Source of the DNA: Pezicula radicicola | Taxonomy: Eukaryota; Ascomycota; Leotiomycetes; Helotiales; Dermateaceae | Direction: 5' to 3' | DNA length: 64,000 nt | Assembly: GCA_003008705.1 (NCBI GenBank) | Contig: PDUO01000011.1 | Span: 1,045,956 to 1,109,955 of the forward strand | Shown: one piece after another, positions 1-12,610 of the stretch | Layout: every line of letters begins with the position of its first letter | How positions within the stretch are numbered: position 1 is the stretch's first letter | The notes under the pieces: model-generated | Databases searched by the model: none | Seen by the model: only the letters and a program-made list of their open reading frames with translations | Told to the model about the DNA's origin: nothing | Position numbers and translations under genes: made by a program

Positions 1-2788
1 GATAATGGGGTCCGCCCATAGTTGTCTTTCGAGTTAATGTTAACATCGCTACGTTCAAGAAGTAAGCGCACGATCGCTTCGCCGCCATATTCTGCAGCCC
101 ATGACAATGGCGTGCGACCATAATTGTCTTTCGAGTCAACATCAATGCCGCGATGTTCAAGAAGTAGGCGTACAACTGCTTCTCGACCCTGTCCAGCAGC
201 CCACGACAAGGGTGTGCGACCAGCTGCATCTTTTGAATCTACCTCCACGCTGCTCTGCGCAAGAAGTAGGTGTACAACTGCTTCTTGACCCCATCTAGCA
301 GCCCACGACAAGGGTGTGCGACCAGCTGTATCTTTTGAATCTACCTCCACGCTGCTATGCACAAGAAGTATGCGTACAACTGCTCTTTGACCCCATCCAG
401 CAGCCCACGACAAAGGTGTACGACCAGCTACATCTTTTGAATCGACCTCTACGCTGCTCTGCGCAAGAAGTATGCATACAACTAATATTTGACCCCATCC
501 AGCAGCCCACGACAAGGGTGTACGACCAGCTATATCTTTTGAATTGACATCGATATTGCCATATTTAACGAATAGCTTCGCAATTCTCTGGTGGCCTTGA
601 CGGATTGCCCAGGAGAGTGGCGACTCATCAGAATACTCTCTGTGAGTTAGAAGGAACAGCAAAGCATCCAAAAAAATCGGTTTCCCGTAATCTATAACTG
701 ATTCAGAGTGGGATTCAAACCTTTCAAGCGCTGTGTTTACTGATTCCAAATCGATAACTCCACCTTTGCTCTTGAGCAACTCAAATACTGGCTGGTAGTC
801 GCCCCAAGAAGAAAGAGGAACTATTTTCACCGCGTGGTTTAGCCCGATGGAAGCGGCTCCCAAAGTTTCAGCTCTCAAAGTTGCAGCTCTTTCGACCAGC
901 ATGGTTATTACAGCTAAGTTTCCAGACTCTGATGCTGCTTGGACAGCAGGATAATACCAAGTCCAGGGCGTAGCCTGCCGTTCGACAAAGAATTTGACGA
1001 TATCCTCCTGGCCTGCACGAGCAGCAGCCATCAAGGAGCTGCTGTCGCCCTTGTCCCATCTCTCAAATAACTTCTTTGCAGTCGCCTGGTGTCCATTCAT
1101 AAGGGCACGTTCGAGCGCTGTATTTCCCTGGGGGTCTTTGGCGAGCCATGTACGTGCGCCTTGATCGAGTAACAACCCAGTGATGGCAGTATGGCCATAA
1201 GATGCTGCAACAATGAAACTATCATCGAGGGATTCTTGCTGAACACCCACATTTATCAGACGATTCACAAGATCTATATCACCATATTTGGTGGCTTCAG
1301 GTAACGCCTCGTCTGCAGATGGGAGCCGTACATGAGATACTCCCATGACGCGGCGGATATCTTGAATTATATGAGTTGCTTGGATGACATATCCTTCCTC
1401 GAGGAGTTCTGATTGAGCAATAAGCATGCCATAGAAATCTCCAGTGTTTGCGTCTATTACCCACGAACCAGAATCACCCGGTTCTGCCACCTCTATTAGT
1501 TACCTGAATTAAAGTTCTAGTAAGAAATACAAGACGAGTGCTCACTTAATATCTCAGACAGCCTAATTGTCCAGAACTGCTGGAAGATATGGCTTTTGAC
1601 AAAGCTCACAGAAGTGGATGACCCAGCTTTGGAATAAGCTTTGATCAGACCTCTTCTTGTGACAACCCACAATTGGATTGGTTCTCGATTTCCCTGTGAT
1701 GCATCTTCGGAGTTAAGTAAATCGTCGGGTATGGACACCTTTTTCACGAAAAGATGTTGACTTTGCTCTAACGTCGAAGGAAAGGACACTTCATTGACCT
1801 TGGGACGATCGACCTCAAGAGCACACAAAGCCCAATCGCACCCGTCATATTCACTATTTTCAGTCTGCAATGGATGAGTTGACGAAATGGCTGAGACATC
1901 TACCTCTGCAAAATAATATGGTAAGCAAAGAATTTATTTCCTTCCCAGGTGTTGTAAGTTAGGTAGGTACTTACCAATAAATCGTGTACCAATATCAGAC
2001 GCATTGCTGTAATCGGTAGTTGTACCGTCTGTTCCAGACATCTCTTGATCTTGGGTATCATCATAATCGGAGGAAATGCTACCACTGTCGCTATCCGAAT
2101 CACACTCTTTCGCCTCAAAATCGAGCTCATCATAGAAAATAGTCTTGCCCCGAGTTTTCCTATGAGGTGACCGTGGAAACTCCTCACCAGTACAAACGTG
2201 CGCTACTGTAAGACCATACAGCTTATCGCCGACCAAAATAACTCCACCTAGCGTTGCCCTTCGATTTAAGAGTGTCGAGTATACCTCTGCACCAGGTAAC
2301 CCTAAATTGTTCGTCCAGGTATTCGGATTTACCCAAAGGTGCGCAATGCCATTCAAAATTTCTGTGGAAGACAAGATAGTGACGATACGAAAATCGGTCG
2401 ATTGAAAGAGCTGATCCCGAGAAATTAAGCGATGGAGCCTTCTAAGCACACGCTTTCTTCCACAAGTGATCACTGCCGTCGGACGTGCTAAATCTTCGGA
2501 GGGTCCTATCATCCAGCACCGTCGCGTGATTGTAGGTGGGTTCAAGTCTCTAAAGATTTTTTGATGGTGATATTGTTGTATGTCATCAATACACCGTTCC
2601 ACAGATTTCTCCCACACATCTTTGGCCAGCCCTATTACTTCCCATGCTTGACGGCCGAAACCAAGGGAAGGATTGAGCTGAATCTCATTCCCAGCAGATG
2701 ATCGATATCGAATTGGGGTAGGCGTTGGTAGTACCTTTTGAGTAGTTAAATTCAGTTTGCCACGTAGATCCGAGAGCATTGTTGTCAT
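1..2788 (-). CDS. Trypsin-like protease domain fused to ankyrin repeats (3' end outside window)
   Basis: Three exons are visible: 2788..1975, 1905..1546 and 1492 running off the window start. The frame stays open across both introns. The N-terminal part carries a plausible serine-protease triad: His197 in a TVAHV context, Asp295 in CDWAL and Ser399 in GDSGSWV. From about residue 500 it continues as ankyrin repeats with the GRTPLSWAA signature. The last visible units are spaced exactly 102 nt (34 residues) apart and are nearly identical, so they duplicated recently. No signal peptide or membrane segment is seen, so it is probably cytoplasmic. Proteins with a protease-like head and ankyrin tail occur in filamentous ascomycetes, some as relatives of NLR-type receptors. 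A sensing or incompatibility role is inference. The stop codon lies outside the window, so the repeat number is unknown. Confidence 0.85.
195..606 (-). repeat. Tandem 102-nt ankyrin-coding repeats
   Basis: Four near-identical units begin at the CCCACGACAA block at 200, 302, 404 and 506, exactly 102 nt apart, which equals 34 codons. They encode successive ankyrin repeats of the gene on the minus strand. Differences are mostly scattered single-base changes. Confidence 0.85.
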
Positions 2789-3191
2789 GATTGGATCGGA
2801 TTCTGATGTAGGCAGAAGTGTTTCGCGTAGAAGTGCTTTGAAGGAGAGAAGAGAGGGCGAGAAGTTATTACACTTAAGCAGTTGGCCGCTTATAATTCCG
2901 TACTAGGCTTACACTATGGAGCACTGCAAGACCTAAGCCGCAAGCAGGCTGCAAGGCATGTTGCAAGGCATGTTGCAAGGCTCAGCTCTAACAGCTGTCA
3001 GTCCAATCAATGCTAGCAAATGATAGGATTGCCAAAGCATTGTACCACAAATGCAAGACCTAGCCACCACATTAGAACGTCGTATTGTGACTTGTCATCT
3101 ATTTAGCTCTGTATATTAGGTCTGCCGGGTACTTTTGCGCTTACCATTTTCACTTACTTCTTACGAACTTCTATTCTCTCATTCCACGAAT
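2789..3191. other. Intergenic spacer with a short tandem repeat
   Basis: Shared upstream region of two divergent genes. About 2950-2985 holds three copies of a GGCATGTTGCAA-like unit next to further GCAAGGC words. No gene or RNA was recognised. Confidence 0.5.
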
Positions 3192-4363
3192 ATGGCCGAA
3201 ACTAGGTTATTCTCTGGACCTCTTCCGGGGAAGACAGCTGAGCTCTGGATGCATATTTTTAAAGGATTCTGGGACGTGGACCTGGATGTAGACCTGGAGA
3301 GTAAAATCAGACAATATTCTGCATACCAGGACTTCTTCATAACAGAAATTGATGCATGGCGATGCCGTTCAGAAGATGTAGCATTGGGAACGTACCAAGA
3401 TTTGATCGATCTAGTCAAGCATTTGAAAGGAAATACAACAGCCTCGCGCACCGATCAAGAAATTCTGGGTTTCTTCATTCCTCCGCGATTTCCCAACACA
3501 CCAAGTCGTCTTCAGTGCGAAAATTCCATATTCCTCGCAATAAGACTATGGCTTATGATGAACGTTGGACACCCAAAACTGAACAAAATCTTTCCTGGAA
3601 AAACCAATATCACTTGGAGTGAAGGTTGCTCTGCCCATCAGCTTCTGGTGGACCAGTTCCCGAAAGCCAACGACCAAACAAAAAGATCAGAACTGCAGTA
3701 TCCTCGGCATTTCAATATTCGCAATTTGCAGAGACTAGCTGGGCTAGACGTTGTATGGACTGATCATCTTGTTGACCACCTACGGCTGGATTTGGACTTG
3801 AATACGATCTCTTTATACCATCATGTCTCCATTTTGACATGCCAACGAAATCTTGCCATGGATTTGTAGGTTTCACACTGTTTCTTCTGAACATGTTATC
3901 ATGCTATTATAGTTAGCTTCTGCTGTCATCGGCTCCGATTGTACTGACATGTGACTGCAGAAATATATTTCCAGTCGATTTAATAAGAGAGACAGAACAA
4001 ACTCTTGCCCTGCTTATGCCTAGAAGTGATGTCGACTGCAAAAAGTGGTGCGACAGACAACAAAAGCGGTATCCCAATAAGATAGACCCGTCGGTTGGGA
4101 GTCTGATGCTCAGTCCTGACAATGGACGGAAAAGAGAGGCGTTTACGTACTGGGACGAGAGGCTTTTTAATCTTTTGGAAGCCTTTGAAGCGTCTCAGCC
4201 AAAGGGTCTGTCCCAGTTCTGGAGAGACCGTAGAAATAAAGTTCAGTGGTATACGTTTTGGATTGCTGTAATTGTTCTGATATTGACCATTGTGTTTGGA
4301 TTGATTCAATCTGTTACTGGTATTATGCAAGTTAATCTGGCCTACCATCCTGCACGCAATTAG
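3192..4363 (+). CDS. Uncharacterised tail-anchored protein
   Basis: Two exons, 3192..3865 and 3961..4363, are joined through a GTAGGT donor and a CTGCAG acceptor, giving about 358 residues. The start at 3192 (MAETRLFSG) was chosen because the residues upstream in the same frame look like untranslated sequence; an ATG at 3135 is possible. The bulk is a soluble, Asp/Leu-rich region. The C-terminus has one hydrophobic segment preceded by a QWYTFW motif and followed by a short polar tail, so it is probably a single-pass tail-anchored membrane protein. I recognise the general look of a fungus-specific family but no function. Its start faces the ankyrin gene across a 0.4-kb spacer. Confidence 0.7.
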
Positions 4364-4913
4364 CTAGCTTTACCAGATCGAATATACTGGATACCTACCT
4401 TAGGACATTACTTAAAAAGACCAATGCCGTAATACCTTCAAAATGCAACACGATAGCAGCATTGTAGAAATCAATGACAACGTCTGAGATTAAAGTAAGC
4501 TTTATTATTCCCTCCTATTCGTACTTTTAAGCGGGCGTGAGACGGATTACAGGGGCTAGAAACATACCTACCTCATAATAGCCTAGGCAAGCTTCCCTAG
4601 TCCGTACTTCCCACATAGGCACTCACCCCTCTCTGTAAAACACACCACTACTGCAACGACACGAAGGACTAGCATCTGCCATCTTCCAAAAACACAATGG
4701 CATGAGAGTAAGTGGGGTTGCCGAGTGGCGGCAATGATCAGCAACCAATCCGTGCACGTCGCCGTCGTCGCCTCAAATATTATTGAGGCACGCCGAGAAG
4801 ACCGCGCTTCGAGTAGCGGGCAACCAACCCCATCCATCTCCTTTTCTGCAACATCTTTTTTTCCTTCTGAATATCTTGTACATGCTGTTTTTTGCATTCT
4901 TGTTTGACAAATC
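4364..4913. other. Intergenic spacer
   Basis: AT-rich DNA between two plus-strand genes. No coding potential, RNA gene or repeat that I can support. Confidence 0.5.
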
Positions 4914-6266
4914 ATGAACACTTATCCACCCCCAAGTCTAGGTCCTAATGGGCAGCCAAAAAGGAGAAGAACATATCCATTTGCCAATGCTAGTAGACAT
5001 AAGCCGCGAAGGTTCGAATCACAACCGTTGTCTTGCTCTCAAGCGATTTTACTGAAGATTTTTGCAGATGGCCTTTGGTACTGCGGTTTATCAAAGGAGC
5101 AGTGCACGGCGGTAAGTGCATTTCTACAAAGCACCTATCTATAGGCCGAAGAACTGTCACTCATCTTTTGACAGCTATTATTCTCCCCACCATTCTCCAC
5201 GCCCTCTTTACGGCCTTCATTGTCTACCTAGACCAGCATATACCTGATCGTACTCTCCGCCTACCTGCCAGCATTGTAAGACAATTGCATATCTTTCCCC
5301 TAGGTTGTACTGACCTCAATTGTCTAGATGCCCAGTTTGTCCATAGTGGTCGGTCTCATGCTCGTCTTCCGAAACCAGACATCCTACGAACGCTTCTGGA
5401 CTGGCCGCAACTACCTGACTACCATAAATACAGCCTGCCGAAATCTAACCAGATCTTTCCTTACATGCTCCTCCCTGACCTCAGGCCCGAACGCTCGACC
5501 GAATACACCTGAGGAGGATGCTGAGGTGCAAGAGGTAGTGGGGTTCCTTATTGCTATGTTGTATGCTGTGAAAAATCATTTACGTGCCGAATGGGGGGAA
5601 AGTGCTCCATTATGCCTCAAAGACGATGTAGAAAGCGACTCTGACACACCATCTCGAAGTTCAACCGGATTACTATCCCGCATTCTCCACCCAAGCACAA
5701 GCACCTTGAGCACGGCCAGCACATTTATAGACCCCACAGACAATACCGAGTACACAAATCTGCTACCCGCAGCATTGGAGAGCTGCGAGGATCGAGGCTT
5801 AGGTTTGGCATTGGAGTTGAGCTTCTTTGTCGAGAGATTCATAATGCGGGGTGCAGATCGGGGTTGGTACAGGGCCCCGCAAGAAAGTCAATTGCATGTA
5901 CAATTGAATGGACTGATTGATGCGTATGGTCGCATGGAGACGATTCGATTGACTCCAATTCCGATTGCACATATGATCCACCAAAAGCAAGTCCTGGCCA
6001 TCTTCGGAGCTGTTTTACCCTTCGCTATGGTGGAAGAGCTTGGGTGGTGGTCCGTTCCTCTGGTTACTTTCGTTGTTTTCATGCTTTATGGTATTGAGGC
6101 TATTGGACAACAGCTCGAAGATCCTTTTGGATTTGATAGGAATGATATCAAGATGGATGCCATTGTAGCTGATGCTAGGGTTGAGATTGAGGTTTTACTC
6201 GAGGAGTGGAGGGAGAAGGGCAGCGAGGGCATGTTTTTGAGGGGAGAATATCGCCATTTGTCATAA
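4914..6266 (+). CDS. Bestrophin-like anion channel (UPF0187 type)
   Basis: The well-supported exons are about 5044..5111, 5145..5275 and 5328..6266. Family hallmarks are CRWPLVLRFIKGAV near the N-terminus, a hydrophobic stretch around ILPTILHALFTAFIV, and the conserved FRNQTSYERFWTGR motif just after the third junction. A second pair of hydrophobic segments lies near 6000-6100 (IFGAVLPFAMVEELGWWSVP). Fungal members are putative membrane anion channels. The N-terminus is not settled. The ATG at 4914 opens a basic, proline-rich frame that does not match the channel frame. An unusually short 32-nt GT-AG interval (5012..5043) would restore frame and give 411 residues, but a real frameshift or an upstream exon is equally possible. 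Confidence 0.75.
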
Positions 6267-8497
6267 AGGCAGTCGCCGGGTACTGTCAATTAAGCTGGCG
6301 GTGGTTGCTGTATCTTCATTATCTAGGGTTCTAGCTATGATTGGGTGCGGAGGGACTGCCTACTCTTTTAGAATGATGGTAGATTGTCGAAGATTCAAAA
6401 AGGAAAAAAGATGAAAAGGCTAATGGAGCCGCACGGCGCGAACAATACATTTGCATCTCTCCAATTTCCATTTACTTCTTTTAGTGGTAATACTTCCACA
6501 GAGCTTCATTGACAGGTGTCATGATATGCTGTTGACGAATGAAAAGGATAAGCTGCTTATTTTCTATTGGTTACGTCGAGTGCACTAAACAATGCGCCGA
6601 GATTGGTAGTTCAATTATCCATAAGGTGGCTTGCATGGTGCATATCGCTATATCTTGGTGTGGCCCAAAGGGCGGCGAGACTTCCCAGCTCCCAAAGATA
6701 CTGAGTCGCTCTTAAATTCCAAGGGCTCGCCGATGATGAGGAAAGGATCAAGTGCGACAACACCCTCAAACACCTTTGTAACTCCTACTTGCTTACTTGA
6801 GGTAGTTTAAAGGTACTGTTCATTTCTCTTCGCAACATTTTACCCTCCATTTTATCCGGATTGTTAACGATTGCCATTTGGCATAAATTTTCTCGACTTT
6901 GAAGAGATTTCGTGATAATAGACAAAACTCACTCATCCTGCGGTCTTCAAGGTTATCAAATCATAGCGCCAACAATCACGGCCTGACAAGAGAATCAGCT
7001 ACCTTCTTGACAGGCCTCGTTGCACGCGAGCCTTTCTTGAATTCGCCAGCTGGCTGACTTTCGGACAAGAGTCACAAAGTGCCGTCTTTACCAGATCCGT
7101 AGCAACGAGTCCGGCCTGGAGAAGCTGTAGTTGACGGACAGTCAGTGGAGGCGTGTTTGCTTGGCTAGCTGTCGTCGCAATTCTTTCTACACTATATTAT
7201 GCTCATATAGCGTTAGCCACACCTGCTACTGTAAAGCGGACAGCCTCTGGGCATGCTCCAGCCAAGCAGCATAGCGCTGTCAACTGAATTGTCTTGTCCA
7301 CTTTGCAGTCATCCTCTTGGGTAAGTTCGTCTTTGCATCTTCATACATATTTCTATTTGAAATTCCAACCCATCATTCTTTTTTCAACTTGTGTGTGGGT
7401 GTTTGTGTTAACCTACTTGTTAAAACTATGACCTTAGGATAGGTAGGGTATGAGACATTAGATCCGAACAGAATGTGCAACTCGAGTTTACGTCTGTGCT
7501 AAATAGCACGCATATGCGTTACTAATATGGAATGCAGTCCAAACCATATGGAGGTTCTGTACTTGGCAATTTTTAGTGCAGTTGCGTACGATGCACCACC
7601 GACTACATACCACGGTGACGGAATTGTCACACTCTCCAGCGCTTCGACCACTTGGTAAAGCATCACTAGAAAACAACCTAAAGGCTTTACCGGAAGGAAG
7701 TAGCGGACCCTAGTCATGATGAACTACATACGTTTTGGTCTGTGACACGGACTTCAGTTATTCCTCTATGCGTTCTGGATTTCTGGATTTCTTCTATGGC
7801 TCTGTCAAGATCCGACGGTCTTCCTGTGGCTCTTAACGTCACTTACACAATGGATAACCCAGCCAGATAGTTATGGTAAAAGAAATTTATGCAGGGCTTG
7901 TCATGCCTACCAGGACTTCATTTACGGATCGCTTAGTAGCTTTTTGAATCGCATAACTGAATTTATTTTCTTCACATACTCGATGATGGCTCTTTATTTA
8001 CCTCGCATACTCGACGTTTGCTATTTAGTAAGGGACTGTGGTGGAATTTTGCAACCTTGCTTGACCTATAACGAGGTTGTTAGGCTAGATTCATTCTTTC
8101 AACTATGACTAAAGCCAATAAATTTTGAAAGGCCCCATAATTCCGTGAGGTCAGGGAGCGCAGGGCAATAGCAGACGCCCAAGTTCTTTCCACCCAATAG
8201 TGATATCAAGTTTCTTCGCAAACAGCAGAAGAAGATGATTATAGGTTCTATACTTAAAAAGAAATCAGGCTTACCTGCCACAGGAGCACAGGCTCAACCG
8301 AGCTGACCTTTCTCTCGTTTCTGATGTCTTATACCTTATGGCGTATTTGGATCAAATGAATACCTTTTAGACCTTCCAGATACTTAAATAGCAAAATTTA
8401 CAATATCCAATGAGTCTATTGGCTCATATAATGAAAATTCGGTTGTCGTAGCTCATTAGCGAGGACAAGAAAATGTATCACCTCAAGCTGTGATTAG
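6267..8497. other. Long gene-poor stretch
   Basis: 2.2 kb with only short, unconvincing reading frames on both strands. 5' exons of the zinc-finger gene that follows may lie in its last few hundred bases. No repeats or RNA genes were recognised. Confidence 0.4.
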
Positions 8498-9465
8498 GAG
8501 TCGTGGGGAAGAACTTCATTGGGCGTCTTCTCTTTCGATCCTTGTAGCGATGTCATTAAAAAGAGTGATGCACCTTGTATACCCACAGCAGGGTCACAGT
8601 CCTGGGGAGCATGGTTGAAGGGTGGTGATGAATTTGAGATTATGAACTGGGGAGGAATTGAGGAAAGAAGCATCTACTCAGCTGCGTCGACTGTATTCCT
8701 CCACACAAAGAATATTTTGGGGGGTTAACGGCGGTCTTGACACATTCAGTGGCATCAATAAATTCAACTATGATTTTCCTCAGCCATCGATACAACAAGG
8801 GCTATTCGACAACGCAAACTCCACCGATGTGAATGGCATTGCCTTCATTTCTGATACTGCATTGTAAGTCTCCGAGTTATCTTATGCATCGGGCAAGCCA
8901 ACATCTTGAACAGCACGGCAGCGCCTGATGGCTTTGCCTCTGAAAACGAATCTCCTCGCGAGGGTACGACGAATTCCGAAGAACTTTTGTAAGAGACGCA
9001 TCTCGTTTGTTATGGCGGCTTTGGAAGGACTGACAAATTTTAGACAAGTGACTTTTCCAACATCAATCTGGATATCGGATCTGAGTACCTCAAACCCGTA
9101 CGTTGGCCCCACCGCTGCGATTTCATATCCCTCAATTGACATGTTCCAATAGCGACTTGCCAAAAGGTGACAAGGCAGTCGTCATTACTCCAGCCGCAGT
9201 TCCACGGGCGTAAGTAGTATATCCTATAATCTAAAAACTCCGGATCTAACAAAAGCCCTTTAGCAACCGTTTAATCTGCGGGATCAACGGTTGTAGCCGT
9301 TCATACGGGAGAACATTCGAACTCCATCGTCACCAGAAAACCCATAGTGGCATCAGAAGCTACAGCTGCATATTTGATACGTGCGATCGAGCTGGGCAGA
9401 ATGGATTTCCAAGGAAGGATCATTTGAAGCAACATCTGAGGCAGGTACGCAGGGTCTTTAACTAA
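8498..9465 (+). CDS. C2H2 zinc-finger protein in many short exons (5' part unresolved)
   Basis: The 3' exons are clear: up to 8863, then 8914..8988, 9044..9097, 9153..9209 and 9264..9465. They are joined by four introns with standard ends, and the frame is kept throughout. The last exon encodes a C2H2 pair of fungal type: CGINGC...H-x3-H (HRHQKTH) followed by a C-x4-C finger with the GFPRKDHLKQHLRQ ending. A further intron after LRQ (GTACGC) is possible. Upstream, an open block at 8498..8732 follows a TTAG acceptor, but its frame differs from that of 8740..8863. The two frames meet at a run of six G at about 8719, and removing one G would fuse them. The gene is therefore either spliced in a way I cannot see, mis-sequenced, or a recent pseudogene. 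It is probably a nuclear DNA-binding protein. Confidence 0.6.
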
Positions 9466-10049
9466 GTCTTGATAGAGTCTGGCACTACCTCGAGCTGTGT
9501 CTAAAGAAGACGGTTTTTCTTTTTCTTTTCCTTTTTTCCTTTGGGGTACAGAATGAAGAGTGATGTTACAGAATCTTCTCCTTCAAAAGCTTCCATTAGT
9601 ACAAGTACCTTAGTATTATGGAGGACCTTTACAATTTCTGTCTCGAGCGAAGTGTAGTCCTTATCTTAACCCCTATCGATGAATCTCATCATTACTCGTG
9701 TTTCTAATGCGGGGAAGACGCTAATGAATCGTGCATTGTGGGGTGCTAGTACCTGATTCTTTGGAGGGCTAAAGTTATCCGGGCCCTGTTCTGTTCTTAT
9801 CGCTATTGGACCAAATGGATCGACCGATTGAGTACAGTATGCTTGCTTTTTTCCCAATAAGAGAATAAGCATTAAGTGTTGTGGGTGTAGTTGTAGGTAG
9901 GCTACTAATACTGGGGAACTTGCAAGCGAGCAATTTTTAAGGGGTCTCTCGCCGTACACTAGTTTGCACATTGCACATTTCATTACGTTTTTCTCTCTTT
10001 AGCAATATCGTTACGTTCTACAGGTCCGACTAAAGCCCAATCTGCCATA
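9466..10049. other. Intergenic spacer between convergent genes
   Basis: Contains pyrimidine-rich tracts near 9515-9540 that fit 3' processing regions. No gene seen. Confidence 0.45.
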
Positions 10050-11891
10050 TCATCGCTTCACAGGAGTTAGTCGACATATTAATCCTGGCTTATTCCAAGT
10101 ATTGAACGCCTTAATATGCTTCAAATTCCCACTTGGATCCCAGACATCAAAAGGATTAGGCCCATCCAAATCTGCACGACAGATATCAAAATTCCATACT
10201 ATACCTCTCATTAGCAAAAATCTCAATTACAAGTAAGAAATATACTTACAAAGTTCCCCTAATATCAAGCGAAGCTCCATATACGACAAATGCTTCCCAA
10301 TACATCCTCTCGGGCCAAGCGAGAAAGCTTGACTAGCATCTTTGCGATCCGAACTGTATTTTGCTGGTGCATTTTCCATCCAACGTTCTGGGACAAAGGA
10401 TTCAGGATCCACGAAATTAGATGTTGAATGTGTTGCAGCCCATGAATAAACAGAGACTGTAGTTCCACCTGGAATCCATTCACCAGCTATTGAATCCCCT
10501 CCTTGAGGTACTGTACGTGTTAATCCTGTTGGGACAGATGGGAAGATTCGTAGTCCTTCTTCGATGCATGCGTTCATATATGGTAGTTCTTGGAGACGTG
10601 TAAATGTCATGTCTGCTGCTGTTGAGAAGGAAGACCGGATTTCTTCGCAGAGTTTTGCGTAGGCTGATGGGTTGCGCATTAGATGCATTGTGAAGCCTGC
10701 GAGGAATGATGCTGTTGTTTCACTTCCTGCGACACTGTGGAATCATAGATCAGTTTGCGAATGGATATTTTGAGGGAAGATATCGCTTACATGAAGAGAG
10801 CGCTGTTGAGTATGATTTCATCTTTTCGGACGGCACCTTTCTCGTTCTGACGGAGGATGTAATATAAGAAATCTCGGTGATCTCTTCTTAATCCTTCTTT
10901 GAGCCGCCTTGAAAAGTTAGTAAATTGTGAGAGTAGAGTTTTTGATGGGTTTGGAACTAACTTATTAGTCTTTTCAATACTCAATTCTAAATGCTTATAT
11001 CTCTTTGCTTTAAGGGAAGCTGGAATAAGAATCATCAACTTCTTTTGGAGCCAGGAACCAGCGCGGAAGACTCGACGAGTCGATTGTTCGAATGCTCCGG
11101 CTTTTATAGTCTCAGTAATCAGACGAACCCATTCTTGTTCCTTGCCTGCGTAGACAAAGTTAGCTATCTTTCATCATCATCATTCTTTTAGAAGAACTAC
11201 GTACCATCTCTCAAACAACCAAAAGGTTCACCAAAAGCCATATCCCCAATAATATCAAAAGTAGCAAAATTAAACCAATCACACATATTAACCTTCCTCC
11301 CATCCGCTGCAAAAGGTTTCAACCTCTCAATAAACAAATCAACATAACCTCTAATAATACTCTCCTGCTCCAAAAGTGCTTTCTGACTAAAAGCATAACT
11401 CAAAGCTCTTCTTTGACGAGCATGTTCCTCATCACCAGCCATAGTAAGAGTAGTAGAGCCTGGAATATCTTGAACTGATCCTACATGTATTGGATCTTTG
11501 TGAAATTGTGGATGTCCTTGTCTATGTCCGTAGATATCTTTCCATGCTTGTGGATCTGTAAATGCTAATTCTGTGGGCATTAGGCGTACTATCGGTCCGT
11601 ATTTATCGTGTAGTTCTTTTACTTCGAAGGGCCATCTACCGCGATGCAATCCTAGGACTGAGAGTAGGGGCGAGACTTTGCAGATTAAGGGACCTGGGTA
11701 TTTGGAGAGGGGGTGGAAATAGATGTTGTAGATGCAGCGCCATAGCATGTATATAAATCCCTTGGGGTTTTTGGTTAGTTTTTCCTGGTTCTTTGACCTC
11801 TGGAACAGTTTTTGGGACTTACGAGACCGGCTGTAGCGAGAATACTGTATCCTGTGGCTGCTACCGCCTTTTCAATTGGTATTAAAGTCAT
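10050..11891 (-). CDS. Cytochrome P450 monooxygenase
   Basis: Six exons (11891..11823, 11760..11205, 11145..10962, 10907..10791, 10734..10250, 10198..10050) sum to 519 residues, the normal size. Visible hallmarks: an N-terminal hydrophobic anchor; the proline-rich hinge HPLSKYPGP; the I-helix oxygen-binding motif AGSETTAS; the K-helix ExxR at E368-R371; the PERW region; and the heme loop SLGPRGCIGK with Cys453 as the iron ligand. The sequence resembles CYP65/isotrichodermin-hydroxylase-like fungal P450s, which act in secondary metabolism or detoxification. The substrate cannot be deduced. The gene should be ER-anchored and reducible by NADPH-P450 reductase. It neighbours an FAD amine oxidase in the same orientation, but no synthase-type backbone gene is present, so a biosynthetic cluster is not supported. 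Confidence 0.93.
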
Positions 11892-12610
11892 TTTTGAAAG
11901 AATCTTTGAAATTTACCTGTACTGAAAAATTCCTTGGGTTTGAATACAGAATATGGATTCATGTTGAATATATTCACAGTAAATAGTAACTCGGTAAGGG
12001 TTCGGTGCTCGGCACGGGTACCTTTTCCCGCAATTGTCGCTCTAGACCCGAAATTGTTTGCGAGACTCAACTTCCAGGGCTAGTTGCATCTTCATGAATC
12101 ATAATCTAACGGCTGATTGGGTGTAGTACTTGTATGAATTAGTGTTACAGTGCAATTCCCCCACACTCCAGTTGAACGTCCCCGTGTTACCCCACATGAT
12201 TCTCTATTGAGTCAGTAAGTACCCAGCTCAGCTTTAACATGAGTCTGCCGCCACTTTGGTTCTTTAGAGAGACATCTTCCGTGTAAATTATATACTCACC
12301 CGACACAAGTTTATCCATAATAGCAATTTTGTTATGCCTCTCGTACTTTACGTAGTGTTACATAGCAGACAGCGTTCTGTAAAATTAGGCGTGTTAGTAA
12401 AATCAAGAGAGGTACTCAAAATCCATGGTTCACATAGATAAAGTGAAATAATCAAACTAAGTTGAATAAGCTAAACGAAGTGACATTGTATTTCAATTTG
12501 TATAGAGTTTAGCGCCGACTTGCTTTCTTTTGAGGCTAAGTAGTGTCAACAAGTAGAGTAAGAGTGTCAATTATCTTCAAATTCCACTCTAAATCAGAGC
12601 TCTCCAAAAC
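11892..12610. other. Intergenic spacer
   Basis: Lies between two minus-strand genes and so holds the P450 promoter and the oxidase 3' region. No further gene seen. Confidence 0.5.

Noticed and set aside
4990..5025. GGTTCGAATC, resembling a tRNA T-arm
   Set aside because: The flanking bases do not pair into a T-stem, and no acceptor, D or anticodon stem can be built around it.
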